64,000 nucleotides of DNA from Scybalosoma faecavium (GTDB taxonomy: Bacteria; Bacillota; Clostridia; Christensenellales; Christensenellaceae): positions 186,001-250,000 of the forward strand of contig DVKG01000012.1 in assembly GCA_018716135.1 (NCBI GenBank), given 5' to 3'. The notes beneath the pieces are model-generated. The model made no database searches. It was not told the origin of the DNA and was given only the letters and a program-made list of their open reading frames with translations. Positions 6,789-15,185 of the stretch are shown piece after piece. Within the stretch, counting starts at the first letter, position 1. Every line of letters begins with the position of its first letter. Position numbers and translations under genes: made by a program.

Positions 6789-7802
6789 CTACATTGCTTT
6801 CTGCTCTATAACAACCCTGCGCTTCAAATCCTGCATAATCTCATCGAACTGCTCCAAATCGAGAGACTGAGCTCCGTCGCAAAGCGCCTTGGACGGATCG
6901 TTATGAGACTCTATCATGAGGCCGTCCGCGCCGACCGCCAGCGCCGCTCTGCTCAGAGGGGCTACGAGACTGCGTATGCCGCTCGCATGACTCGGATCTA
7001 CTATAACCGGCAGATGCGTCTTTTGCTTCAAAATTGCTACCGCTGATATATCCAGAGTATTGCGCATCATTGTCTCAAATGTGCGTATGCCGCGTTCGCA
7101 GAGTATCACCTGAGAATTCCCTTCGCTCATGATGTATTCGGCGCTCATAAGCAGCTCTTCTATAGAATTTGCCAGACCCCGTTTGAGCAAAACGGGTTTT
7201 TTCATTTGGCCAACCGCCTTCAGCAAATCAAAATTCTGCATATTGCGCGCGCCGACCTGTATTACATCCACATCATCAAAAAGCGGAAGCTGAGTTTGGT
7301 TCATTACCTCCGTCACTATCGGCAGACCTGTCGCCTCTTTAGCCTTGAGCAGCATTTTCAATCCGTCCGCGCCGAGCCCTTGAAAAGAATACGGCGATGT
7401 ACGCGGTTTGAATGCGCCGCCGCGCAGAAGCTTCGCTCCGCTTTTTTTAACTGACTGAGCCACCTTGATTATCTGTTCCTCACTCTCTACAGAGCATGGT
7501 CCGGATATTACAGTAAAAGTACCTTCTCCTATTTTAACCCCGCCGACGTCTATTATCGTATTGTCCATATGAACGGAGCGGGACGCAGCCTTGTACTGCT
7601 CTGTTATCCTGCGGGCAAAGTCAATTATATCGTTGGTCTGCACGACCGTGTCCATATCTATCGGAGCTGTATTGCCTATGAGGCATACGGCGGTATGCTC
7701 CGTGCCTTCGCTGAGTATTGTATCGAAGCCCTTATCTTCCCAAGTTTTTATAAACTGCTGTATTTTTTCTTTTTCAGCGCCCGGTTTGAGTATAAATACC
7801 AT
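6789..7802 (-). CDS. aroF: DAHP synthase with N-terminal ferredoxin-like regulatory domain
   Basis: A 337-residue 3-deoxy-7-phosphoheptulonate synthase, the first step of the shikimate pathway. Residues 1-70 (MVFILKPGAEKEKIQQFIK) resemble the ferredoxin-like domain of the Thermotoga type I-beta enzyme, which mediates Phe/Tyr feedback. The barrel contains GPCSVESEEQI, LRGGAFKPRTSPYSFQG and VDPSHASG. The frame is open upstream to 7895, but ATG 7802 is the start: it follows the trpF stop by one base, has AGGGGG upstream and gives the family N-terminus. Its place inside the trp operon puts pathway entry under tryptophan T-box control. Confidence 0.95.
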   Translation of the reverse strand: MVFILKPGAEKEKIQQFIKTWEDKGFDTILSEGTEHTAVCLIGNTAPIDMDTVVQTNDIIDFARRITEQYKAASRSVHMDNTIIDVGGVKIGEGTFTVISGPCSVESEEQIIKVAQSVKKSGAKLLRGGAFKPRTSPYSFQGLGADGLKMLLKAKEATGLPIVTEVMNQTQLPLFDDVDVIQVGARNMQNFDLLKAVGQMKKPVLLKRGLANSIEELLMSAEYIMSEGNSQVILCERGIRTFETMMRNTLDISAVAILKQKTHLPVIVDPSHASGIRSLVAPLSRAALAVGADGLMIESHNDPSKALCDGAQSLDLEQFDEIMQDLKRRVVIEQKAM

Positions 7803-7803
7803 G

Positions 7804-8397
7804 TCAGTACCCCCTGACCGCCGCCACGAGCTTTTTAATTTTATCGGCGTCTTTAACGCCGTCCGTCTCTGCTCCGCTGGATATGTCCACGGCATACGGG
7901 CGAAGCTCGAGCGCTTGCTTTATGTTCATTTCATCTATCCCGCCGGCTAGGAAATATCTGCGGCGAAGTCTGCTCAATGCGTTCCAGTCAAAAGTCCGTC
8001 CGCTGCCGGCGCCGCTGTCTATCAGCACTTCATCAGCGGGAGAATCGTCTATTCCGCTGTACAATCTGCCCGCGACAGGCTTAAAAGTTTTGATAACGGG
8101 GATTCCTGCGCGTTTCAGCTTGAGTATATAGTCCTCGCTCTCCCTGCCGTGTAGCTGCGCCATATCTATTATTCCGCTGTCAAAAAGGTCGAATATTCTA
8201 TCCGTGCTGTCGTCTACAAACACGCCCACCGTTTTTATCCCCGGCTTCAGCATGGCTCTCAGCCTGCCCGCGGTGTATGCGTCTACCTTACGCTTGCTCT
8301 CTGCAAATACAAAGCCTATGAAATCCGGCTTGCATTCATTCACGCACTCTATATCTTCTTCGCGGAATAAACCGCATATTTTTATCTTTGTTTTCAT
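7804..8397 (-). CDS. trpF: Phosphoribosylanthranilate isomerase
   Basis: A 197-residue TIM barrel that isomerises phosphoribosylanthranilate to CdRP. KIKICGLFREEDI holds the catalytic Cys, GVFVDDS and QLHGRES follow, and LAGGIDEMNI plus VDISSGAETDGVKD form the phosphate site and second catalytic Asp. It overlaps the end of trpC by 4 bases (ATGA). Confidence 0.96.
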   Translation of the reverse strand: MKTKIKICGLFREEDIECVNECKPDFIGFVFAESKRKVDAYTAGRLRAMLKPGIKTVGVFVDDSTDRIFDLFDSGIIDMAQLHGRESEDYILKLKRAGIPVIKTFKPVAGRLYSGIDDSPADEVLIDSGAGSGRTFDWNALSRLRRRYFLAGGIDEMNIKQALELRPYAVDISSGAETDGVKDADKIKKLVAAVRGY

Positions 8398-9176
8398 ATC
8401 TCACCTCTCAGGCTGTCTAAAGCCGATCTTTTATCCGCACTGCGCATGAGCGTTTCGCCTATCAGCACGGCGTCCGTACCGTTTGCTCTGAGGTTCGCAA
8501 CGTCCTGAGCCGTTCGTATTCCGCTCTCACTGACATACAGCACATTTTGCGGCACCATGTCGCGCAGTCTGAGACTTGTGTTTATATCTACTTCAAATGT
8601 TTTGAGATCTCTGTTGTTTACGCCTATTATCTCTGCTCCTGCGTCCAGAGCCATCTTCACTTCATCAGCAGTATGAGCTTCCACAAGAGCGGAAAGGCCC
8701 AGTTTTCGCGCTGTCTGAGCAAATTTTTCAAGCTGATTTGCACTCAGTATCGCACAGATGAGCAGAACGGCCGACGCTCCGAGAAGCCTCGCCTCGTAAA
8801 TCATATATTCATCAACTACAAAGTCTTTTCTCAGAGTAGGCAGGCTCACAGCCGCAGATATATCTCTTAGATATTCGTCGCTTCCCAAAAATCTCTCCGG
8901 CTCAGTCAAAACTGATATTGCGTCTGCGCCCGCAGCCTCGTACTCCCGCGCTATATCCAGCGGTCGAAAATCAGGTGAAATCAGTCCTTTTGAGGGCGAC
9001 GCCTTTTTCACCTCACAGATAAAGCTCATGCCTTCCTGTTTCAGCGCATTTTTAAACGCAAATTCTCCGCTCACGGACAAAGCCTCCGCCCTGTCTCTAA
9101 GAACCTCGGCCGGAATCTCAGCCTTTTTCAACGCCACTCGATTTTTGGCGCTGTCCGCTAATTTATCCAGTATCAT
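8394..9176 (-). CDS. trpC: Indole-3-glycerol phosphate synthase
   Basis: A 260-residue TIM-barrel enzyme that closes the indole ring from CdRP. It shows the family blocks FICEVKKASPSKGLI, LTEPERFLGSDEYL, LRKDFVVDEY, IIGVNNRDL and VSESGIRT. It begins nine bases after the trpD stop and overlaps trpF by 4 bases at its end. In this operon TrpC and TrpF are separate proteins, not fused as in enterobacteria. Confidence 0.97.
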   Translation of the reverse strand: MILDKLADSAKNRVALKKAEIPAEVLRDRAEALSVSGEFAFKNALKQEGMSFICEVKKASPSKGLISPDFRPLDIAREYEAAGADAISVLTEPERFLGSDEYLRDISAAVSLPTLRKDFVVDEYMIYEARLLGASAVLLICAILSANQLEKFAQTARKLGLSALVEAHTADEVKMALDAGAEIIGVNNRDLKTFEVDINTSLRLRDMVPQNVLYVSESGIRTAQDVANLRANGTDAVLIGETLMRSADKRSALDSLRGEI

Positions 9177-9185
9177 ATCAATCTC

Positions 9186-10193
9186 CTAAGCTCCGGAAGC
9201 CTTTATCATTTCTTCCAGCTTGGCTTTCGCAGCGCCGCTGTCTATGAGCTGAGCCGCCATCTCCACACCTTCGGCAAGACTCTTCGCCTTGCCTCCGATA
9301 TAAAGCCCCGCGCCTGAGTTCATCAGCACCGCGTCGCGTTTCGCACCCTTTTTCCCCGAAAGAACATCAAGTGTTATAGCCGCGTTTTCTTCCGGAGTTC
9401 CGCCGACTATCTCGGCCTTGCTTCTCAGACTCAGTCCAAAATCTTCAGGAGATATTTCATATGTTTTAAACTCTCCATTGTTAAACTCGCATACGACCGT
9501 CGGAGCACTGACCGATATTTCATCCAGCTTATCTTTACCATACACCGCCATTCCACGGCGCACGCCGAGATTGCTGAGCGCCTTTGCCATAGGCTCAACG
9601 AGCTCCTCAGAATAAACGCCAAGCACCTGCATATTTGCCAGAGCGGGGTTTGTCAGAGGGCCTAAAATATTAAATATCGTGCGTATACCCAATTCTTTGC
9701 GGACGGGCCCGACATATTTCATAGACGAATGATACTTCTGCGCGAACATAAAGCAAAATCCCACATCGCCCAAAAGCTGCACGCACTTTTCAGGCGTCAG
9801 GTCTATGTTCACGCCCAGCGCCTCCAGCACATCCGCCGCGCCGGACTTCGATGAAGCAGCCCGGTTGCCGTGTTTAGCGACTTTAATTCCGCCTGCTGCG
9901 ATTACAAATGCAGATGTAGTGGAAATATTAAACGTCTTAGCTCCGTCGCCTCCCGTGCCTACTATCTCAAGCAGATCGTAATTGTGATTCAGTTTGAGAG
10001 CATGTCTGCGCATTCCTTCCGCGCATGCCGTTATCTCCTCAATAGTTTCACCCTTTGTGCTGAGAGCCGCGAGAAAAGCCGCCGTCTGAATCTGAGACGT
10101 CTCTCCGCTCATTATCTCATCCATTACCTCGCTCGCTTCTGCAAACAGAAGGTTTTCTTTATTTATAACTTTAGCCGTAGCTTCTTTTATCAT
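9186..10193 (-). CDS. trpD: Anthranilate phosphoribosyltransferase
   Basis: A 335-residue enzyme that transfers phosphoribose from PRPP to anthranilate. It contains GTGGDGAKTFNIST (PRPP loop), KHGNRAASSKSGAADVLEALG and KELGIRTIFNILGPLTNP. I chose the ATG at 10193, whose first base is the last base of the trpG stop (TGATG), the same arrangement as at trpE-trpG. A GTG three bases earlier is an in-frame alternative. Confidence 0.97.
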   Translation of the reverse strand: MIKEATAKVINKENLLFAEASEVMDEIMSGETSQIQTAAFLAALSTKGETIEEITACAEGMRRHALKLNHNYDLLEIVGTGGDGAKTFNISTTSAFVIAAGGIKVAKHGNRAASSKSGAADVLEALGVNIDLTPEKCVQLLGDVGFCFMFAQKYHSSMKYVGPVRKELGIRTIFNILGPLTNPALANMQVLGVYSEELVEPMAKALSNLGVRRGMAVYGKDKLDEISVSAPTVVCEFNNGEFKTYEISPEDFGLSLRSKAEIVGGTPEENAAITLDVLSGKKGAKRDAVLMNSGAGLYIGGKAKSLAEGVEMAAQLIDSGAAKAKLEEMIKASGA

Positions 10194-10765
10194 CACTTTT
10201 TCTCCCCTATAAAGTTAGCCAATATCACTCTGCCATCCGGAGTGAGAATAGATTCGGGATGGAACTGCAATCCATATACGTCATACTTCGCGTGTTTAAC
10301 CGCCATTATCTCTCCGTCGTCGCTCTTTGCCGTAACTTTCAATTCTTCTGTTATAGTTTCGGGCAGAGCAGCCAGAGAGTGATAACGAGCTCCGAGTATT
10401 TTCTCAGGCAGGCCATTGAAAATGCCGCATTCGCAGTCCAGCGTTATTTCCGACTTCTTAGCGTGCATCAGCCTCTTAGCGTGAGTTACCGTCGCGCCAA
10501 ACGCTTCGCATATCGCCTGGTGTCCTAAGCAGACTCCGAGCACAGGTACTTTCCCCGCGAAGTATCTCGCAGCTTCTACGCATATTCCTGCATCTGACGG
10601 TTTCCCCGGTCCGGGCGAGAGAATTATTCGTTCCGGTTTGAGCGCCTCTATCTGCCCGATAGTCAACTCGTCGTTTCGTATTACTTTTATATCCGGATTA
10701 ATCTCTCCTATCAACTGATATAGATTATAGGAAAAGCTGTCGTAGTTGTCTATAAGCAGTATCAT
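10193..10765 (-). CDS. trpG: Anthranilate synthase glutamine amidotransferase subunit
   Basis: A 190-residue class I glutamine amidotransferase that supplies ammonia to TrpE. The nucleophile is Cys79 in LGVCLGHQAI; the His and Glu of the triad are in LQFHPESIL near residues 171-173. It overlaps trpE by one base (TGATG) and is not fused to trpD. It may also serve folate synthesis as PabA, which the sequence cannot show. Confidence 0.96.
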   Translation of the reverse strand: MILLIDNYDSFSYNLYQLIGEINPDIKVIRNDELTIGQIEALKPERIILSPGPGKPSDAGICVEAARYFAGKVPVLGVCLGHQAICEAFGATVTHAKRLMHAKKSEITLDCECGIFNGLPEKILGARYHSLAALPETITEELKVTAKSDDGEIMAVKHAKYDVYGLQFHPESILTPDGRVILANFIGEKK

Positions 10766-12231
10766 CAGTCTATACCTCCCTGAGACATTTCCAGTGCGTT
10801 CATAACCGCTTTAGCCTTGTTTATGCACTCAATGTATTCCGTTTCCGGCACACTGTCCGCTACAATGCCTGCGCCCGAGCGTACAAAAACCTTTCCGTTT
10901 TTCTTAAACGCAATTCTTATTGCTATACAAACGTCCATATTTCCCGCGAAGTCAATATAGCCTATCGCGCCTCCGTATATTCCTCTGCGGCTCCCCTCCA
11001 GCTCGTTTATTATCTCGCAGGCGCGTATCTTAGGAGCGCCGGACAGCGTTCCCGCAGGGAGCACGGAGCCGATTGCGTCGAGAGCTGTTTTGTCATCGTT
11101 TATCTCACCTGTAACGGTAGATCCGATGTGCATTACATGAGAAAATCGCTCTATCACCATGTACTTATCTACTTTTACAGTGCCGAATTTACTGACCTTG
11201 CCTATGTCGTTTCTGCCTAAATCCACGAGCATGTTGTGCTCTGAGCGTTCTTTTGGATCGGCGAGAAGCTCTCTCTCCAGTCTTGCATCATCCTCGTCTG
11301 TCTTTCCGCGAGGGCGCGTGCCTGCCAGCGGGAACGTAGACAAAGTTCCGTCTTTCAGCTTGACTAACGTCTCCGGAGACGCTCCGGCGATCTCTATATC
11401 GTCACTGGAAAAATAGAACATATACGGAGAAGGATTTGTCGTTCTGAGTATTCTGTATGTATCAAGCAGGCTTCCCTCTGCGTCTGCTTCCAGTCTGTTG
11501 GAAAGCACGACCTGGAAAATATCGCCCTCATATATGTAGTCTTTAGCCTTATTAACCATATCGCAAAAGCCCTGCTTGTCGAATAAAGCACGAAATTCGC
11601 TCTTTATCCTGAGCGGCTCATGCTCCGCCCCGATTCCGTTTCTGACAAGCTCTGCCATTGTTTTTAGCTCAAGCTTCGCTTTCTGATAATTCTCCTCCAA
11701 CTCGTCAGTCTTTATGTTGACTATGAGAATTATTTTTTGTGCGAGATTGTCAAATGCTATAACTTTGTCAAAGAGCATCAGATCTACATCTCGGAAGCCC
11801 TCTTCATCCTCAGCGTCCAGATTCAGCGTCGGCTCGGCATACTTGATATAGTCGTATGAAAAATAGCCCACAAGACCTCCTGCAAAAGGCGGCATATCCG
11901 GCAGACGCGGAGCCTTGTTCTGATCCGCTATATCGCGTATATAGCGTGCGGGATCGTTTGTTTTTATCGTCATTGTAGTCCCGCCTTTTATAGTCATTTC
12001 GCCGTCCTTGCAGGTCAATTCCAGCTTTGGATCATACCCGAGGAAGGTGTACCGACCCCAACGCGACTGATCCTCCAAGCTTTCAAGAATATAGCAATGT
12101 TTGCTCAGACGCTTCAGGACTCTGAGCACTTCTATCGGCGTGCGCATATCCGAATATATACTTGTACTTATCGGCAGAGATTTGTATTCAGCCGACAGAG
12201 CCTTCGCCTGTTCCAGGGTCAAATTGTACAT
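10765..12231 (-). CDS. trpE: Anthranilate synthase component I
   Basis: A 488-residue chorismate-using enzyme, the committed step to tryptophan. The C-terminal half contains FQVVLSNRLEADAEG, SPYMFYFSSDDIEIAGASPE, PLAGTRPRGKTDEDD, GRNDIGKVSKFGTVKVDKYM and ARLERELLADPKERSEHNML. The region near residues 31-41 (PIEVLRVLKRL) may hold the tryptophan feedback site. It is the first gene of the operon. The start ATG 12231 follows GGAGG by about 8 bases, just after the T-box terminator. Confidence 0.97.
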   Translation of the reverse strand: MYNLTLEQAKALSAEYKSLPISTSIYSDMRTPIEVLRVLKRLSKHCYILESLEDQSRWGRYTFLGYDPKLELTCKDGEMTIKGGTTMTIKTNDPARYIRDIADQNKAPRLPDMPPFAGGLVGYFSYDYIKYAEPTLNLDAEDEEGFRDVDLMLFDKVIAFDNLAQKIILIVNIKTDELEENYQKAKLELKTMAELVRNGIGAEHEPLRIKSEFRALFDKQGFCDMVNKAKDYIYEGDIFQVVLSNRLEADAEGSLLDTYRILRTTNPSPYMFYFSSDDIEIAGASPETLVKLKDGTLSTFPLAGTRPRGKTDEDDARLERELLADPKERSEHNMLVDLGRNDIGKVSKFGTVKVDKYMVIERFSHVMHIGSTVTGEINDDKTALDAIGSVLPAGTLSGAPKIRACEIINELEGSRRGIYGGAIGYIDFAGNMDVCIAIRIAFKKNGKVFVRSGAGIVADSVPETEYIECINKAKAVMNALEMSQGGID

Positions 12232-12244
12232 ATCGCATTCCTCC

Positions 12245-12545
12245 TTGAAAATAACAAAAAACCGTCCAAAGCATTTCTGCCAAGGACGGAATAGAATCTA
12301 AAATATTTCCGCGGTGCCACCTTGATTCAGGATATAACCTGCACTTTAAGAGTACCAACATACTCCGGACAATTAACGTATGCCCTATTAACGTCGCGGA
12401 TACTCGGAGCTGACCTCCTTTGACCGCGCCCTCCGTGGTCCATTTGCCAAGCTGCTTACTGCCGGCTTCTCAGCATCCCGGCTCTCTGTGAGTGCATATC
12501 CTGACTTTATCTCCACTTCAACGGTTTGTGGTCACTATTCACTTG
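12245..12545 (-). promoter_or_regulatory. Tryptophan T-box leader of the trp operon
   Basis: Reading the minus strand, the leader shows a stem I with a GGGATGCTGAGAAG motif, a specifier region AAATGGACCA, the T-box core GGTGGCACCGCGG (complement of 12309-12321) and a terminator hairpin. The specifier codon UGG (complement of 12440-12442, followed by A) matches tRNA-Trp. Uncharged tRNA-Trp should stabilise the antiterminator and allow read-through into trpE. A tRNA-Trp gene lies elsewhere in the window at 34531-34606. Confidence 0.95.
12255..12289 (-). terminator. T-box terminator hairpin before trpE
   Basis: CCGTCC and GGACGG (12262-12267 and 12284-12289) form the stem on the transcribed strand and a U-run follows (complement of 12255-12261). 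The 5' arm lies next to the T-box core, as needed for mutually exclusive antiterminator pairing. Confidence 0.9.
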
Positions 12546-12551
12546 TTTTAA

Positions 12552-12580
12552 AGTATATCACTTTCTCGAGTGTGCGTCAA
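12552..12580 (-). promoter_or_regulatory. trp operon promoter
   Basis: TTGACG (complement of 12575-12580) and TATACT (complement of 12552-12557) are 17 bases apart and end just upstream of the T-box leader. The -35 box lies inside the last codons of the DMT transporter gene. Confidence 0.85.
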
Positions 12581-13514
12581 GAGATTTTTCAAAAGTCGCA
12601 CTGCCTTTTTTTAACGCAAACTGAGCGTTCGCTATATACACACCTGCCAAAACGAGTACAACTCCGACGGCTTTTGGCATTGAAAACGGTTCTCCTAAAA
12701 TCAAGACACCGAGTATCACCGCAACTACAGTAGAAACTCCTACAAACGACGATGCTCTTGTCGTCCCTATGAGCGCCAGACCTTTATTATATAGGAAAAA
12801 AGCCAAAACCGAGGAGCCCGTGCCCATATATAAAATCGACACGAGAAAACCTGTATCTCGGAACGGAAGCGTCAGCATTTGAGCGACAGTACCGCTCGCT
12901 GCATTGTCTATAAAAGCCGCCGCGCCGAACACCAACGCTCCGGAGCAGACCATAACAAAAGTCTTTTCCATTTCTGTAAACTGAGTTGTTTTTTTCGAAA
13001 ACGCAGAGAACAGGCTGAAAGATGTAATCGCGCATACTAATATTACATATCCCGCCGCGCTAAAGCTGACCTCAACTCCGTTAGCCAACACAGTAACCGC
13101 AACGCCTGATATTGTAACAGCTATTCCCGCAACCTGAACCCTCGTCGGCTTTTCCTTTAGAATAAGCGCGGATATTATCATTGTAGTTATCGGCACCGCC
13201 GCTATAATCGTGCTGCTCTCACTCGCAGACGTCATGCTTATTCCGAAAGTCTCGCAGGTAAAGTAGAGCACCGGATGAAAAAACGCTATCGCCAGCAAGC
13301 TCCCTATCCGTTTGCCTTTGAAATCAACTTTTATCACACCCGTCAGCACAAGCGCCGTTAGAAGCAGAAAAGCTACGAAGAATCTCCATCCCAAAAGTGT
13401 AAAAGCTGATACGGAGTTTGTGGCCGATTTAGTAAAAAGATAACTCCCTCCGAAAATGCTCTCACACATTATTACGCAGAGAGCGCCCAATGTGTTTCTG
13501 TTTTTTTTCAACAT
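12558..13514 (-). CDS. EamA/DMT-family transporter
   Basis: A 318-residue membrane protein with about ten hydrophobic segments in two EamA repeats; the second repeat holds YMGTGSSVLAFFLYNKGLALIG, a typical DMT signature. Family members mostly export amino acids or other metabolites. It starts 21 bases after the Gx transporter stop and is probably the last gene of that transcript. Its 3' end carries the trp promoter. Proximity to the trp operon makes an aromatic compound a possible substrate, but that is only a guess. Confidence 0.9.
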   Translation of the reverse strand: MLKKNRNTLGALCVIMCESIFGGSYLFTKSATNSVSAFTLLGWRFFVAFLLLTALVLTGVIKVDFKGKRIGSLLAIAFFHPVLYFTCETFGISMTSASESSTIIAAVPITTMIISALILKEKPTRVQVAGIAVTISGVAVTVLANGVEVSFSAAGYVILVCAITSFSLFSAFSKKTTQFTEMEKTFVMVCSGALVFGAAAFIDNAASGTVAQMLTLPFRDTGFLVSILYMGTGSSVLAFFLYNKGLALIGTTRASSFVGVSTVVAVILGVLILGEPFSMPKAVGVVLVLAGVYIANAQFALKKGSATFEKSLDAHSRK

Positions 13515-13535
13515 TTTATTTAATCACTCCGCTCT

Positions 13536-14045
13536 TCACATTCTCGCGACCTTTTCAACCCGCTTTACTATCATCCCGCCTATTAAGCCTATTATAACAC
13601 CTGTAACCGCTGCTGAAATCAACAGCACGGGCAAATAGTACGCGAGCTGAGAGGTTTGCAGCATTATCGCCGCGACTGCGATCTGACCTATATTGTGACA
13701 TGCCGCACCGGCGACGCTGACTCCCGTTATCCCGAATTTGCCTGATTTTTTCAATAATATCATTGCAAATAGGCTGAGCAAAGCCCCGCCGAAGCTATAC
13801 GCCATGCTGACGCCGTTTTTAAATAATATCCCTACTAGCAATACGCGCATAAACGATATTACAACGGCGTCTGCCGAACGCAGAGTGTACAGCGCCATAA
13901 GCACCACTATATTTGCAAGGCCCAGCTTCATCCCCGGCATAAAAAACGGAAGAGGTATCAGACTCTCTACATAGCTGAGAATTATCGCCAACGCAACCAG
14001 CAGACCGTATCTCGCGAGTCGCTTCATACTCGTGCTCGTTTTCAT
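13536..14045 (-). CDS. Gx transporter family membrane protein
   Basis: A 169-residue protein with five or six hydrophobic segments. SYVESLIPLPFFMPGMKLGLANIVVL is characteristic of the Gx transporter family, formerly annotated as heptaprenyl diphosphate synthase component I, which resembles ECF-type S components. It overlaps the upstream NusG-II gene by 4 bases. This pair recurs in clostridia near redox and flavin-related genes. The substrate is unknown. Confidence 0.88.
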   Translation of the reverse strand: MKTSTSMKRLARYGLLVALAIILSYVESLIPLPFFMPGMKLGLANIVVLMALYTLRSADAVVISFMRVLLVGILFKNGVSMAYSFGGALLSLFAMILLKKSGKFGITGVSVAGAACHNIGQIAVAAIMLQTSQLAYYLPVLLISAAVTGVIIGLIGGMIVKRVEKVARM

Positions 14046-14407
14046 TGCGATACACCGTCCACGGTATTTTCTCCGCCTTCAATTTCTATGACGAGCTTAT
14101 TCGGGAGGCATATAATGCTCTGACCGCCCCGGCTTATCTTGCCCTGCTTTACACACAGCTGATCCGGACAATCCGCGTCTAATATATACGCATACCCGTC
14201 TTGAATAACCAGAGTATTATGACCTAATTCATCTATTGCAACCTCTATATTTTGAGACAGAGGATATGCCGCTATCTCTTTTCCGTCAACGCTGACACGC
14301 ACCATCACGCCCTCCTGCCTCAAGCTGAGCCACAATATGAGAGCAGCGGCCGCTGCTGCTACAATCACCGCGACAAGCAGTATGTCATTTCGTCTCTTCT
14401 TTTCCAT
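14042..14407 (-). CDS. Membrane-anchored NusG domain II protein
   Basis: A 121-residue protein with one N-terminal membrane segment (about 8-28) and an extracytoplasmic domain. The stretch VRVSVDGKEIAAYPLSQN, then ADCPDQLCVKQGKISRGGQSIICLPNKLVIEI, is the NusG_II (PF07009) pattern with two conserved cysteines. Such proteins are coupled to Gx transporters and are thought to act outside the membrane. It heads a likely three-gene operon with the Gx transporter and the EamA gene. It is not a transcription factor despite the domain name. Confidence 0.88.
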   Translation of the reverse strand: MEKKRRNDILLVAVIVAAAAAALILWLSLRQEGVMVRVSVDGKEIAAYPLSQNIEVAIDELGHNTLVIQDGYAYILDADCPDQLCVKQGKISRGGQSIICLPNKLVIEIEGGENTVDGVSQ

Positions 14408-14473
14408 ATTTCACCGCCTGTTTTTTAATGCGTTATTTGGAATTATATATTATTCGAGGAAACAATGTCAAAT

Positions 14474-14512
14474 AAAAAGCCCGCTCCTCTATCCGAATAG
14501 AAGCGAGCTTTT
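14474..14512 (-). terminator. Terminator after the lipoprotein gene
   Basis: An imperfect stem (AAAGCCCGCTCCTCTAT with ATAGAAGCGAGCTTT, loop CCGA) ends in a T-run on the minus strand, downstream of the 14535-15047 gene. Confidence 0.75.
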
Positions 14513-14534
14513 ATACTCGAAAGAATACGATCAC

Positions 14535-15047
14535 TTATTTGTTTATCGTAATTATATCAGATTGAATCACGAGCACATTGCCTTCAGTATTCCAAATCAC
14601 ATCTTCTCCGCTCATAAGCTCAAACTTTTTCCCGTATACGTCCGTGACTTCGGAAGGCTGCTTGCCGTTTCCGCTGGGCTGAGCCACGAGAGAAATTCGA
14701 ATATCACTCGGCCATGCATCCGTTATATCAAATTCTACATCAGGGGATTCCTCCGAGCCTTTTGTCAGAATCTTAGAATCTACCGCCTGACCATCGCAGC
14801 CGTCCACCGCCACTTTATAAATAGTGCCGTCCGTCAGATTGCTCGTCGCTGTCACTTTAAGCTTGCTGTCCGCCTGCTCATAGGACACAGTTCCCGTCAC
14901 TTCCTGATACTGAATCTGCTGACCTGATTCTGCAGTAGCTACAGGCTTGTTCAAACCTGTTGTGCCTGAACATGCGGTCAAAGATCCAAAAACGATCAGA
15001 GCTGCCGCTGCGGTCGTAATATATTTTAAAACACGTCTTTTTGTCAT
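14535..15047 (-). CDS. Small lipoprotein of unknown function
   Basis: A 170-residue exported protein. It starts with a basic stretch and a hydrophobic core, and the lipobox GSLTAC places the modified Cys at residue 26. The mature part is rich in Ser, Thr, Asp and beta-type residues with no motif I recognise. A promoter with TTTACT and TATACT lies upstream and a terminator follows, so it appears monocistronic. It is probably a surface-anchored protein. Confidence 0.8.
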   Translation of the reverse strand: MTKRRVLKYITTAAAALIVFGSLTACSGTTGLNKPVATAESGQQIQYQEVTGTVSYEQADSKLKVTATSNLTDGTIYKVAVDGCDGQAVDSKILTKGSEESPDVEFDITDAWPSDIRISLVAQPSGNGKQPSEVTDVYGKKFELMSGEDVIWNTEGNVLVIQSDIITINK

Positions 15048-15095
15048 AAATTCTCTCCTAGATAAAGGTATTTCAGGCTTTTGCGCCTGAGTAAT

Positions 15096-15124
15096 AGTAT
15101 ACTCAAAAAAAACAATAAAGTAAA
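15096..15124 (-). promoter_or_regulatory. Promoter of the small lipoprotein gene
   Basis: TTTACT (complement of 15119-15124) and TATACT (complement of 15096-15101) are 17 bases apart. A TCAGGC/GCCTGA hairpin (15073-15090) lies in the transcribed leader. Confidence 0.55.
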
Positions 15125-15185
15125 GCTCTAATACTTGTTTTCACAAAACGTACATTCAAGTATGCTATTAATTATTTTTAAACAG

